Shown one piece after another: positions 1 to 12,900 of a stretch of DNA of 54,438 nt (position 1 is the stretch's first letter; each line of letters begins with the position of its first letter). The position numbers were made by a program, and so were the translations under genes. The stretch lies in the IMG/VR virus record IMGVR_UViG_3300037882_000418, positions 1 through 54,438 of that record; one strand, written 5' to 3'. The notes beneath the pieces are model-generated. The model was not told the origin of the DNA, searched no databases, and worked only from the letters and a program-made list of their open reading frames with translations. The stretch is from a virus.

Positions 1-3000
1 AGGATCAGTTTTAGATTTAACTACTTCATCTTTTGGTTTGAAAGCATCATCTCCTTCTATAGTTTCTTCTGACTCGTTATCTAAAGAAAACTCAGAGGAA
101 TAATTTTCATCTACTCCAATAGATTCTGCTCTATATTTAGAGTCAGTAAACCCGAATAATAAATCATAAAATACGGGTTTTCCTGTTGCATCTAATTTAT
201 ACCCTTTATTAACACTAAAATCTTTTTTATCTTTTAATTCTTCTGGAGTATTATTCTTAATAACTTTTATTACTGAATCTTCAGTTTCTCCTTCTTGTTT
301 TTGTTCCTTAACTGTTTTTACTTCAGGTACTTTATCTATATATGATAAAGCTGCTTTCATATAGAATGTAACTAATAGTCTAGTAACATAATTCTTATCT
401 AAATTATTAAAATTAGCAATTAATTCTGACAATGCATCTACATAATCCTTTTCAATATCCTTATATAAATCGTAAGGTATATACACAGAATAGTTTGTTA
501 CTCCATAACTTAAGCCAGAAGTAATTAAGTTGTACAATACAAAGTTCCTTTGCAAATCAGAGAATTCACTATCTAAGTTGGTAGGAGACATATTAGAGAA
601 GTTATATTGCCACTTACCATCTTCATCTTTATAGAATCTTTTTAAGTTCATAAATCCTTCTACTATTTCTAATACATCTGACTCATTAAATGATAATGTA
701 TTTACCATAGTTACTTTGGAAGATTTATATTGTTTATTATAATCTACAGTAATGTACTGTAAAAATTTGTTATCTAGTTCCCCAGTTGCATCATCTTTTA
801 TAAGTCTAAAGTAAAATTCTCTTAAAGATTTAACATCTTCAGTGAATGTTCTAGTCCAAACTCTAGTAGATTTAATATTCATGCCTTTAAACGCTATATT
901 AGATAGCAAGAATCTAGCAAACTCTCTACGCATATTAACCTTATGTTTAGACTCACTAAAGTCAGATTTAAATCCTACTTTAGTAGTTACTATTGAGTTA
1001 ATATTTGGATTGTGTATTAGTATTTCATTTCTTATACCTTGTATAGCTTCTTTAACTGTTCTTAGTGCAGTATATACGTGTGGATGATTTATTAAAATAT
1101 GAGATATATCCATGATATGTCCTACACCTGATTTTTTTACTTCAGGAATCATATCAAGTTTCTCATTTAGATCGTTCATTAGGGTATGATTATTCTCTGC
1201 AAAATTAACTTCAGGAAAGACATAATTAATTTTAGAATCTAAAGTTTCTAACCTATCCATGTCTGTAGGAATATCTCGTAATGGAGTTAGCAAGTCAGAA
1301 ATTAACTTAACAAAATTACCAAAGTTATTCCATGTCTGTATATTCTTTAATAACGAAGCTTGAATAGTTTGTTTCCTAGCTATTTGTTCTGGAGTAAGAA
1401 TAGATTCTTTTTCTAATGTTAATAACTCATCTAATATTTCAAAAGATAAAGTTATAGGTGTATATTCAGATAAACTGATACCTAATTCTTTAGCTATTGT
1501 AGATGCCCCTGTTTTAACATTTTTAAATTCATCAGAAGCTAATCTTCTCCATATAGAGCTGCCAGACATTAAAGCAAAATCTCCTACTGGAAGACCTAAA
1601 GCAAATATAGAGGCAACTATGTTGGCATTCTTAGAGTTAATTCTAAATTTATTTAATGCTTGATCTTTTACGTTATCTATCGCTAAGTTAACTAAGGAAT
1701 CTAATATTTGCCAAGTAAGTGTATTACCACGTAATGTATTATCTCTAATTTGATCTAATTTGTATTCTACCCCCTCTATATTCCAGTTAGTTATATATTT
1801 ATCTTGTATTCTAGATTTTAAACCGGCTATAGATTTAGCTAAGATTGCAAACACTTTAGTATTATTAGCAAACACACCAGTAAGCTGCATACCTTCTGAG
1901 ACAGATTCATGTGATTTTAAAGAATCTTCAGCTTTAGTTAAATCCATAGGAACATCAAAAGGAGATTTAGCATCTGGATCATAAGCTATTAATCCTCGTT
2001 CTCCTAGTAATAACAAACCTGATTTTTCTCCTGCTACATCTCCAGAATCTTTAACAAAAAGCTCTTTAGATATAGGAGCAGCCATCCTATCTGCATTCTT
2101 AGGGTCAGTAGTTACATTAATAAAAGAATCTATAATAGAGTTAGAAGCTAATTTTATCTGAAGTTCTCTTAACTTTCTTTCAGTAGCAATATCTGGATTA
2201 GCATCTAATGCTGCTTTGATATTTTCATTCCAAGTATCAAAATCATTTTCATATCCTACGATTTTATTGTCAATGTATACTTTCTTTTTTCCTATAATTT
2301 CGTCTTTACCAAATACCTTATTACCTATAATAGTTTCTTTATTCAATACTTCTGGAGCCAACATAAACAAGGAGTCTACGTCAAAATCAGAACCATGAAT
2401 AGGAGATATTTCTTTAGGTGCTATAATTACGTTTGTATTTTGTGTATCGTAAAAATCTACTACTTTAACAGTCAATGCAGAGTGAATCTCTGTTGAAGGA
2501 ATACGGAATGCTATTAAAAATACTTCTCCACCATTCCTAACTATAACTCTTTGTTCTGGAGTTAATAGCCCCATAGGAACTATAGCTTCAGCTATTGCTC
2601 TACCTTTATCGTCTCTAAAATACCTTAAATATTCTGTTCTAGGGTGTTTATTAATTATATCTTTTATATCTCCTGCTTTAGATATACCTTCAGTGGTTTG
2701 TAGAATAAGCTTACCACCACGCATCCTAATATCTATAATGTTTTTTCTCATTAAAGAAGCTATTTGAATTATAGCTTTAGGCTCTATTGCTGGATTATTT
2801 AAAGAAGAACCTTGAGATAGTAAATGCTGTATTCTTTCTGCACCTACTCCACCAAATGAACTTAATAAAAGTTGTTTTAAACTCCCTTTACCCTTAAAGA
2901 TAATTTTCTTTATCTGATTTATTTGAGATATTCTATTATAAATATTTAAAGAATCTTCAACATTATCTTGTAATAAAGACATCAGATACTCTAACTGTGT

Positions 3001-6000
3001 AGGTTGTGCTACTGATTTAAGAGGCTCTGAAGTAGGATTAAACTGAAATCCAAAATTATTATTATCTAATTTTAGTATATGAGATTTAGGCACTAAGGTA
3101 TCCTTAGGAAAATTCCAATCTATAGCTTCTCCTAAATTCATAGTGTTAGCTGGAGTACCTAATTTAATTGCTGAAGAGAATACTAATTCTCCAACAGAAT
3201 TGGCTTCCATAGCATCACGTATAGCTACTAATTCTGGATATTTACCTGCTGGATTTAAAGTGGTAATACCTAATAAAGAATCAGTTAATACTATAGAAGA
3301 ATATTTTAAATAAACTGGTTTAGCAATAGGTAAATATAATTGGAATTCTTCTTTATCATTTTTAGATAAAGGATTAAATGTAAAACTACCATTAACATCT
3401 GCTCTTAGATAAGACATATCTGCAAGAGCTTTTCTTGCTTCTGCTTCTGTCTGATAAGATGAGTGTGGTTCAAAAACTGTGTGAATACCAAAGTGCATAG
3501 GCTTCATCACGTTACCTAAATGGAATTCAAAACTGAATCCTCTAGATAAATCATTCCATCTATTAGGATGCATAAATCCTGCACCATCAGTTACTTTGTA
3601 ACCACTTGTTTCAAATAAATCTATTATTTTATCTATTCTTTCTTTTATCTGGTCTGCACTTAAATTCATATTAGAGTAAAATCCCTCTAGGAAAGTCCTA
3701 ATAGAAGGTTGACTAGCAGATTCAGAATTTAATGAAACTTCAGTATCATTAACAATCCATGCATTATAAGTTTCAGAAGAACCATTTTTACCAACTCTAG
3801 GTTTTATCTGCGGACCATTAGCACCAGATTGTCTTTTAACAATGTCTACAACTCCTTTTTTATAGTATTCAGGATTACCTGATAATAGCTCATTTAAGAA
3901 GTAACCATTAATCATATTATTAGCATACCATACACTAAATAATTGTTGAGTATCTTCTACACCAAAGCTTTTAACTAATGCGTCTGTATTTTCAGGAAAC
4001 TTGATACCAAGTTTCTCTAATGTAGGAAATACAGTTTTAGAATGAGCAATTATAGCATCATATACTTCTTCAGCGGCCTTTTGCCTTAATACAATATCTG
4101 AACCATCTGTGTTTAAATATGATTGAACTAAATTAGATTGTTTATAGAAATCAGCATTTAAAAACCTCAACTTAACCCCTTCTATATTTTTCATATAGTG
4201 GAATTTATCAATCATAGTTTGTATAGCCTCTAAAGAAGTAGTCTTATTAAGAACATTAACTTTTACAGTGCCTATTCTTGCACCATCAGAAGGTTGGTAA
4301 GTAAATTGATAGTAAGTAGCTTTTTCTGGATCAGATTCTAAGTTAGATAAAAATCCATATAAGAAGTTTCTAGACCACCAAAACTTAGATGTCTCTCTAT
4401 TAAAATTCCATGACTTATTAGTAAATAAGTTCTTAATAGAGTCATGTATTTCTATTTTAGATTTTATTTTATTTATACCGTTTACAAATATATTATTTTG
4501 ATAAACTGGTGTATATATAAAATCAGGCATTAAGTGAGACTTAATAGAAGACAAATCTGTACCTCCTCCACCAAGAAACTTAGTAGAGTTATTTTGAGGA
4601 TGGAATGCTTTTCTAGTATAATATAAATTCTTAATTAGTCGTATTGCAAAAGAAGATACTGTATGTTTAAATATTCTATTATTTTCAGAATCTATAACTG
4701 ATGTTGGGCGTTGTTGTTTATTATCCTTAGATAATATATTAGATATTTTCTTAAACCTAGTTGTATGCCCTTCTATAGCCCACTCTAAAATAATAGCTTC
4801 TTTCTCTTCAAAACTTAATTCTTTCTTTAGTTTAGGGGTTAATTCCCCAATATGGTTTTTTATCTGACTTAAAGTTCCTACAAATTCTAATATTTCAGTA
4901 TCTTTTAATCTTAATATAGATGCTATATGTGGTAATCCTAAAGTATCCTTAATAAAGTTTCTAACAGAAATCAAGTCAGAATTAGGTATAACAGAACTAG
5001 GTGTAAGTTTACCTTTGATTATAGCGTCTGCAAAGCCTCTTTGTAACTGGTTTCTAATATCTTGAGAAGTAGTAGTTTCAGACGGGTTTATGTACTTTAC
5101 TATATATTTATAACCTTTTCTTCCATCTTCAGTATAAGATTTGTACTCTACAGTAGCTTGTAAATAATCTCTTTCATCTAAGGAACCTAAGTGATTATGT
5201 AGTGCGTTTAAAACATTTATAGCTATAGTGTGTTGGTATATATCATTGAAATCTTCTATAGTAAACTCAGGTCTTTGTTCTTTAATAAAATTAAATAATT
5301 GTTGCATAGTATCTGTACTATCTTTAGCCTCAACTACTTTTCTAGACCAGTTAGCATTTTTAGTAGAGTAAAGTACAGCAGTTGGTCTACCACTTAAATC
5401 TCCTGTATCAAAAGTAGATACATATGCACCATAGTAAATTTTATTAGATGTAGGATCTTGATATACCCTTATAGCTACGTCATTAAATTTAGTTCTAGTA
5501 CGTAATGCAGATTCCATTACTTTGCGTAAGTTAGTTAATAGAGCCTCACCCCATAAGTTTAAGTTTTCTTTTTGGTGTATAGTGTCTATAATGTCGTGCA
5601 TAGACTCTAATGACAGGTTAGATAAATCTATGTACTTAGCAAACCAATCAAGCATAGTCCTAAAAGCACAAGAAGAATTGACGTATCCTCTTAAGTCATA
5701 AGGATCACTAGAATCAGTAACTTTAATAAATGCTAAGAAGTCTTTAACAGAAGTAGAAATTTTCATTTCTTGATCTTCCATCTCATCTACAACTGTTTCA
5801 TTTCTTAAGGAATCAGAATCTTGAACTATTTGTAACTTCTCTTCCATAGTGATAAACTCACTATCATACGCTTTACCTATTTTATTGACGTAATCCATAT
5901 CTAAAGACCAGTTAGGGTAAATAGATTTAATTAACTTAATAATTATAGGACTAGTACCTTCTCTTCTATGAGAAATTAAAGAAGTCAAACCATTTACAAT

Positions 6001-6945
6001 AGCTTTATAATTTTCAATCTGTACCCTTACTTGATCTAAATTACTTTGAAGTTCTTTAACTAAATTAACATTAGCTACTAAATTTAAGCTAGCTAATCGT
6101 ATATCAATTATTAATTGATCTTGTTTAGCTTCTTCTTTAGATAATCTATCATTTATGATTTCTAGTTCAGAATCTATTTCAGTTCTAATTTGCATTAGAA
6201 TCTCTTCTCTAGACTTAACCAGTTTACCCGGTACTATTTTACTATGCTCATGAAACCTAGACATAATCCAAGCCTTAGCGTTAGAGTATGCACTAGAAGA
6301 ACCAAAGTTTTCTAATATAAAAGAATAATTTGCAGTATAGTTAGTGTCTATTCCTTTTACTTTTTTAGAGAAATAACCAGACCTGATTAGTTTTTCAAGT
6401 CCCTTAATATCTTTCTTGTTAAGTACAAAGAAATTAAATAAAGCTTTTGCTTGCTGTATAAAAGAAATATTAGAACTTACATCTTCGTATATATGAGCAA
6501 ATGCGTGTTCTTGTTGTTTATCTGTTAAGTCGTAGAAACTATTTCCATACTCTTTTTTAAGAGCTTCGTTAAATCTCTCTTTCCATCTAAAAGACATACC
6601 ATACTTATAAAGTAAGTGCATTACTTCGTGAGATAATATCTTTTTAGATAACTTACTGTTGCTATCTAAACTTAACTCAATTGCACCGTCTACTATTCTT
6701 CCTAATAAAGAAGTATTATTAGTAAGCTGTGCATTAATAAGTTTAGGTATAAATTTTAACCAAGAACCTACACCTTCTATTTTAGCATTAGGTAGCCAAG
6801 CTCTAGTTATATTTTTAGCTTCTTCTATAGTAATTAAATCTTGAGGTTTATCTAACGTAAAAGCAGCATCGCTCTCTAGATTTAACTTTTTATTTAATTC
6901 TTCTAAGGTAATTTGTTTACCCTCAACATTCCATGTACATTCCAT
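1..6945 (-). CDS. Virion RNA polymerase, giant crAss-like type (partial, C-terminus beyond the window)
   Basis: Open without a stop from ATG 6945 to the left edge: at least 2,315 residues. SDFDVDSLFM at about residues 1519-1528 matches the catalytic DxDxD loop of two-barrel RNA polymerases; the crAss-like virion RNAP of phi14:2 uses an equivalent D-F-D-x-D. A second zincin-like motif, SHEVMHLLY, lies near residue 105. I checked triplets across most of the gene and saw no in-frame UGA, UAA or UAG; all Trp that I saw are TGG. Such polymerases are packaged, ejected and transcribe early genes. The C-terminal part is missing, so any domain beyond about residue 2,315 is unknown. Confidence 0.85.
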   Translation of the reverse strand, partial: MECTWNVEGKQITLEELNKKLNLESDAAFTLDKPQDLITIEEAKNITRAWLPNAKIEGVGSWLKFIPKLINAQLTNNTSLLGRIVDGAIELSLDSNSKLSKKILSHEVMHLLYKYGMSFRWKERFNEALKKEYGNSFYDLTDKQQEHAFAHIYEDVSSNISFIQQAKALFNFFVLNKKDIKGLEKLIRSGYFSKKVKGIDTNYTANYSFILENFGSSSAYSNAKAWIMSRFHEHSKIVPGKLVKSREEILMQIRTEIDSELEIINDRLSKEEAKQDQLIIDIRLASLNLVANVNLVKELQSNLDQVRVQIENYKAIVNGLTSLISHRREGTSPIIIKLIKSIYPNWSLDMDYVNKIGKAYDSEFITMEEKLQIVQDSDSLRNETVVDEMEDQEMKISTSVKDFLAFIKVTDSSDPYDLRGYVNSSCAFRTMLDWFAKYIDLSNLSLESMHDIIDTIHQKENLNLWGEALLTNLRKVMESALRTRTKFNDVAIRVYQDPTSNKIYYGAYVSTFDTGDLSGRPTAVLYSTKNANWSRKVVEAKDSTDTMQQLFNFIKEQRPEFTIEDFNDIYQHTIAINVLNALHNHLGSLDERDYLQATVEYKSYTEDGRKGYKYIVKYINPSETTTSQDIRNQLQRGFADAIIKGKLTPSSVIPNSDLISVRNFIKDTLGLPHIASILRLKDTEILEFVGTLSQIKNHIGELTPKLKKELSFEEKEAIILEWAIEGHTTRFKKISNILSKDNKQQRPTSVIDSENNRIFKHTVSSFAIRLIKNLYYTRKAFHPQNNSTKFLGGGGTDLSSIKSHLMPDFIYTPVYQNNIFVNGINKIKSKIEIHDSIKNLFTNKSWNFNRETSKFWWSRNFLYGFLSNLESDPEKATYYQFTYQPSDGARIGTVKVNVLNKTTSLEAIQTMIDKFHYMKNIEGVKLRFLNADFYKQSNLVQSYLNTDGSDIVLRQKAAEEVYDAIIAHSKTVFPTLEKLGIKFPENTDALVKSFGVEDTQQLFSVWYANNMINGYFLNELLSGNPEYYKKGVVDIVKRQSGANGPQIKPRVGKNGSSETYNAWIVNDTEVSLNSESASQPSIRTFLEGFYSNMNLSADQIKERIDKIIDLFETSGYKVTDGAGFMHPNRWNDLSRGFSFEFHLGNVMKPMHFGIHTVFEPHSSYQTEAEARKALADMSYLRADVNGSFTFNPLSKNDKEEFQLYLPIAKPVYLKYSSIVLTDSLLGITTLNPAGKYPELVAIRDAMEANSVGELVFSSAIKLGTPANTMNLGEAIDWNFPKDTLVPKSHILKLDNNNFGFQFNPTSEPLKSVAQPTQLEYLMSLLQDNVEDSLNIYNRISQINQIKKIIFKGKGSLKQLLLSSFGGVGAERIQHLLSQGSSLNNPAIEPKAIIQIASLMRKNIIDIRMRGGKLILQTTEGISKAGDIKDIINKHPRTEYLRYFRDDKGRAIAEAIVPMGLLTPEQRVIVRNGGEVFLIAFRIPSTEIHSALTVKVVDFYDTQNTNVIIAPKEISPIHGSDFDVDSLFMLAPEVLNKETIIGNKVFGKDEIIGKKKVYIDNKIVGYENDFDTWNENIKAALDANPDIATERKLRELQIKLASNSIIDSFINVTTDPKNADRMAAPISKELFVKDSGDVAGEKSGLLLLGERGLIAYDPDAKSPFDVPMDLTKAEDSLKSHESVSEGMQLTGVFANNTKVFAILAKSIAGLKSRIQDKYITNWNIEGVEYKLDQIRDNTLRGNTLTWQILDSLVNLAIDNVKDQALNKFRINSKNANIVASIFALGLPVGDFALMSGSSIWRRLASDEFKNVKTGASTIAKELGISLSEYTPITLSFEILDELLTLEKESILTPEQIARKQTIQASLLKNIQTWNNFGNFVKLISDLLTPLRDIPTDMDRLETLDSKINYVFPEVNFAENNHTLMNDLNEKLDMIPEVKKSGVGHIMDISHILINHPHVYTALRTVKEAIQGIRNEILIHNPNINSIVTTKVGFKSDFSESKHKVNMRREFARFLLSNIAFKGMNIKSTRVWTRTFTEDVKSLREFYFRLIKDDATGELDNKFLQYITVDYNKQYKSSKVTMVNTLSFNESDVLEIVEGFMNLKRFYKDEDGKWQYNFSNMSPTNLDSEFSDLQRNFVLYNLITSGLSYGVTNYSVYIPYDLYKDIEKDYVDALSELIANFNNLDKNYVTRLLVTFYMKAALSYIDKVPEVKTVKEQKQEGETEDSVIKVIKNNTPEELKDKKDFSVNKGYKLDATGKPVFYDLLFGFTDSKYRAESIGVDENYSSEFSLDNESEETIEGDDAFKPKDEVVKSKTDP

Positions 6946-9900
6946 TATTTGCAGGATTTTTTATAAAATTCTTGTTTTACTAAATCGTCAGTTAACCCAA
7001 AAGATTTACCTCCAATCATAGCTTTTAATTCCTCTTCTAGTGTTTCTTTTTCAAAATCACTTCCTTCGTCATATTGTATTTTAAGACTATTAGCCATGTC
7101 ACTGTCTATAGATAACTTAGTTAACATCTCATCTAATGGGTGACTTTTAATTTCATTAGTTGTTTCAAATGTTTTTAAAGAATACTGAATGTATTTTTCT
7201 AAGGATGCATAAGTAGCATCATATATAGTTATAGTATCTTCTTGTATTCCAAATAGTTTTAATACTGCGTCCGCTATTTTTTTAAATATATATTTTACAG
7301 AAGGTAGCAAATTTTGCTTACTAGCTAATTTAATAAAGTTAGCATCAACTACGTTTGCAACAAACTCTCTTATATCTAATTCTGAAGGAGTATCTGATAC
7401 TATCTTCATTAGTGCAGTATTAGATTTAGCTTGCTCAAATATAAATTCTAATTCTTCTACAAATTCTTTTTCTTCTGTTGTTAAAGTTTCTCCGTCTTCT
7501 TCTTTATATAAAACATCTAGAGTAATAACATGAATAAACTCATGTAATAAAACTTCTGGGTTAGCTATTATAGCAGGTATATCCCAAGTAAGTATTTTAC
7601 CTTCTTTATTTATAGCGTCATAAGTAATTCCTCCACCATTATAGAATTTCATTTGTTTCCAAGCAGGAATTTCATAAATCTTTGTATCATCCCAAGCTGG
7701 ATGCTTTTTAAACAATTCTACTAAAGCTTGTGTATGTGGAGGTCAATTAATATCTAAATCAGATAACTTAACAGACTTTCCTCTATTGTTTGGATCTAAT
7801 CCTAAGTTAAGCTTTTCCTGATCAGTCATTTGAGGTGGAGCGACTGGGATAGGGTTAGAAGTCTGTTTTACTTCAGTTTCTTTAGGAATCTGTATAGATA
7901 ACTTAGATGCAGTTACTCCAGTAAACTGAGTCTCAAATAACTTCTCAGCTAGATTTCTATCAGCTTCAGTATGCAATTTTCCAAAGTTTCGTACAGAAGA
8001 ATTACTAAATTTACTGTCTATCTTTTTAGCATTACGAACAATAGGTATTCTAAAGTTGTATTGACCATTATTATTTTCTAATAATTGTTCTATATCTTTT
8101 TCAGTCATTCCATTTGTAGAAGCTCTATTCATTAAGTTTAATGCTTCAATTTCTAAATTTGCTTTCCATTCTTGAGCTGCTTCTAAACTACCAAATACAC
8201 TTAATAAACTAGGATTATTAGCTGCTACTGAATTAACTATAGCGTCAACTACTAAGACTAATGCTAAAGGAGTTTCTCTTTTAGTTTCTGAATTTTGAGT
8301 TGCAAAAGATAGAGTACCATCCGTCTTAAATATAAAATCTATATTAGATTCGTCATATGTAGTACCATCTAATAGTTCATCGGATTCCCAAGAAGACATA
8401 CTACCTTTAAGTGCATTTAAAGCCTCATTTGTTTTTTCATCTCCTAAAGCTCTAAATAATACATCTTGTAAGCTTTTCTCTAATAAAGTTTTAATATCTT
8501 TCTTTGTTTGAAAATCTACTAAACCTGTAGCAAACAAAGATTTTGCAGCTCTATAACTAAACTTCTTACCGCTCTCTACCTTATTCCTCTCAATAGTCAT
8601 TGATAATTGAGCATTTGCAGAAGCTATTAAATCAAAATCCTTTTGAATTGGCCCAGCACTTCTAGTAACTCTAGCAGCCTGCGCTAATGTACCTTGCCCT
8701 GCTGCATCTTTTTCGTAGTATAATACTTTAGAATTATCTTCTAATTGTAATTCTTTTTGAATATCTTCTATAGTAGCATTAGGATTTTTAGTTAAGTATA
8801 AGTTCATTTGTTTCTCTTTCAGTTTTACTGAAGGAACAAATTGCCCTACTGCTGCTGCATCTTTACTTAACAACTGTTTATATTCTGCAAATGTAATATA
8901 TTTATTACTAACAGAAGAACCATACACTAATGGAACTATTATATCTAGATTATCTTCTAATTTTTGTAAATCTACATTAGTAAAATTAAGCTCGCTAAAA
9001 GTATTGAAATCAAATTTATTAGCTTTGTTTACAGAGTATTCAAACTCATTTTTATCGTTTTTAGTTATTTTTATTTCATATGCTTTTTTAGCATAAGCGT
9101 CTAATAGTCTATCAAATTGCCCTTCTTTTACTACTCCATTAATTATCTTCCTATCATTTAATTTAAATTCTGGAAATATAGATTTTACTTGTGTAAAAGC
9201 TTTATAAAATTCAGTAATCCTATTTACAGCAGTATCTATATAATCAATTCCTAAGTTAGAATTATATTGTTTAGGATCTAGTCTAATAAATATAGGTTGA
9301 TGCCCTTTAGATGCTGATCTTTTTGCTTCCCAAGATATATTATCTATACGTAGATAAGGAACGCCTACTTGTAACTTAAAGTTTTTTAGTCCTATATCTT
9401 TAACTTGTTTAGCATCATAAATTACTACAGATATATCTGGGTCTTGATTATTAGTTGCTTTAGACCAATTAATTGGGCCGTTAAGATATGTAGAGAATAT
9501 ATGACTAGAAGGAATTAAGTTTAGTAAACCTTTAGCCCCTGTAAAGAATTCTGTAAAGAACTTAGGAATTATCGTATTTAAAGACAACGGATTTTTAGTG
9601 CCGTCAGGCATATGTATTTTAAGCTTAGAATTTACTGTTCCTGCTTTAAAACTGGCCATAGCTATACTATCTAAATTTTTAGCTTCAAAACCTCTTCTAG
9701 CTGCTGGAGTAAACCCATCTATATTATATACTGGCTTAGATAATAAGTCGTTCTTTAAAATATGTTTACCTAGTGGAGTGGAATCTTCAAATTCTTCTTT
9801 ACCTAATACAGCCACAGGATATACTAAATTATTAGAGTTATAATTTTTATCTTTTGCTACAAGTAATCTTAAGTCACTCGTTGTTGATCTTAATATATAG

Positions 9901-12900
9901 TATGTAGAGTAATCTATATTACTATTCTCTGGGCTAGATAACAAGTCATTATCTGGATACATTATAAAATGTTCTTCCCCATCTACAGTTAGTGGTGGAA
10001 TAAACATAGGTTCAGTAGGTATTGGTTCTTCAGTATCTTCAATTACTTCTGATTCTTCTTCTGCACTTTCTTCTTCAATTACAGGGTTTTGAGCTACAAC
10101 AGTAGTTTGTGGAGTGGCTACAACTACGGGAGTAATATTAAATAACGAAGCTAAAGAATTTAATCCTGCTACATATTCTTCTTTTATAATTTTAAAGTCT
10201 TCTGCTAATGAATTAGCATCCGCTTCTAAAGTGTCTGAATGTAAACTATCTGCATTATAACCAAAAGTAACTACACCTGCAAACTTAATTGCTCTACCTA
10301 TAGATGTATATAAAGCAGTGTTGTATTCTGGTTGAGTAAATACTGTATTATAAGCATTTCGTTGACTATTATTGATTGCTATATAGACTTCTTCTGCTTC
10401 TATACCTTGAACAGCTACATAATTTAATACCCTAACATTTGGATCTAATCCTAATTGTTGGTATCTTATTACTTCTGCATCATTAGCTACAATAAGAATT
10501 CTTTTTCTAGCCGAAGGTCTTTTTAGTATTTCTACAACATCAGTTTCACTTACTTCTTTTACTCCTAGGGCTGTACTAGGGTCATTTTTTAAATCTGTTA
10601 CAGTAGCTTTATTGGATGTAAAATCTACAGAACCTACTGGATTTAATTTGTCTTTAAATGCTAAAGCAGCATTTGTTATAGATGCTATATTAGTTCTATA
10701 AACTATGGATAGTGGAGCTGTATGATATACGTGTTTCTCTGTAGCAGCTACGTGAACTACTCCTGATCTGTTTTGAGATTCATCCCCAGCTAGTATAACT
10801 TTTATTCCTTTTTTATTTGCTTCATTTACAAGGTTAGCTACTTCATCATTAGTTACAGCTAACGACTCATCTAATACTATTAATTTCTTATTATCTAAAG
10901 AATTTAAATTACTTAATATGCTACTGATAGTATGTACTCCTTTTTTACCGAATATAACATCATTGAGTTGGTCTGTAGTCGTAGTATTATGCCCTAATAG
11001 AATAACTTCATCTTCTTTAAATAAATTTAAAGCTATACCTAATTTTACTAAATTATTAAGAACAACTTTAGTTTTTCCTGTTCCAATTATACCTTTAATA
11101 GTAGCAGCATTAGAATATAATATATTACTATTCTTTATAGTAAACCAATTAAGAATTTCATGTATTAAAGATTTTTGTTGAAAAGTAGGAGACTTTTCTG
11201 TAGTAGACATTTTAACTTCAGCTTCGGTTAAATCTTTTAGCTTTAAAGAAGAATTATTAGTAGTAATAATTTGACGTAAATTCAAATTGTACTTATGTTG
11301 CTTCATAAATTCTCTAAAAGAGTTAGCAACATTATCTCTAACTTGTAAAGGTATATCTGAAAAGTTAGATTTCTCTAAGTGTGATTCCAATTTTAGAATA
11401 TCTAAATTAGTTTGAAATTCTGCCCATGCTGTAGTAGATTTAAATTGATCTGGAAACAAATAGTAAACAATTTGAGATAATAAATAATTAGGATTAGTTA
11501 CATAGTTTTCTATTATAGATGGAAAGCTAGTTATTGCTGATGCTGTCCTAGTTGTATTTTCCCTATATAAAGTTTCTATCCTAAGAGAAAAAGCCTTATT
11601 ATCTTTTAATTGGTCTAGTATATGTAGTAACTTATAGTAAGCATAATCGTCTGTATATATTAATTCTAAATCTTTATCTTGTAGATTTAAAGTAGATAAT
11701 AATATAGATTTAATTTCAGAGTCTTCAAATAAAGACTTAATAGATACTACTTTATCTAATTCAATTCTTTCTTGAAAAGCTGCTCTAGATTGAGCTTGGT
11801 TTAATAAAGATTGAAGAATCTCTTCTAATTGTTTTACTATTGCAGTTACTTTAGATTCTAATAGAGGCTGTAAGTTTTCTAATTCGGATTTATCTTTAAT
11901 ATCTAATAAAGCAATTTTAGCCTTCTCTAATTCAGCTTTTACTGTAGGTATTTCTTCTGCTAAATCTTCTTTCAAAGCTCCAAACTCATAAGAGTTATTT
12001 ACAATAGATATACCATTAGCTAAATACTCTATAAAGAATCTATTTAATAGATACGGTAAACTAGATGTATTAGATTCTAATCTAGAAAAAGAAGATACTT
12101 GCTTAGTATATTTAGTTTTTAAAGAATTAAGATTGTTTAGTTGAGCCAACTTACCTTGTATTTCTATATATCTAGGTTCTAATTCAGGCTCCTCTATGTT
12201 ATCATCCGACTCTAAATCAATTAATTCATTTTCTAAATCATCCTTTAAAACATCAATTGAATTAAAAATATCATCTATAGAATCTATAGGAGCTAATAAC
12301 TGAGAATCGTTAATATACCTAGTTAAAAACCTCTCATACTCTTCAATATTATCTTCTGTTAAATCATCTATGTCTTCGTTTTCAGCTAAGAACAATTCTT
12401 TATTTCCTTTAGCTCAATCTACTTGATCTTTTAAAGGTATATCTAAAGACTGCTTAGAACCGAAGCTTCTAGCAGTGTTAGTATTTTGAACTTGAGAAGA
12501 CAACTTAGAACTTAATTCAACACTCTCTGTACCTTCTATAGCTTCTAGTTGTTTAACTTTTAAATCTAAAACTTTTGATCTATAGAGTAAAGCATCTTTA
12601 GCAGACTTATCTTTTTCTTTAGCTATTTCTTCGTTTAAAGCTCTTTGTTCTCTTTTTAATTGTAATAAAGGAAATATTTGCTGTTTATAAGCTTCTTTTA
12701 TCTTATTCTTATTTTCTTTTAAATCTAATAGTAAAGCTTTTTTATCTGTAATTAAAGTAGTAATGCCTTCTTTTGTTTTATCTGCCGCAGTTAGAGATAA
12801 TTTTTCTAATGCTTTTATCTGTGCTGAAGTTTTAAATAAAGTCTTCTTCATATCAATATTGAATTGACGAGAATCATCTTCGTTATCAAAATCATTTGCA

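Noticed and set aside
842-6844. Several plus-strand ORFs of 60-81 codons across the left 7 kb
   Set aside because: They lie entirely opposite the continuous RNA polymerase frame and read as Leu/Ser/Ile-rich shadow sequence.
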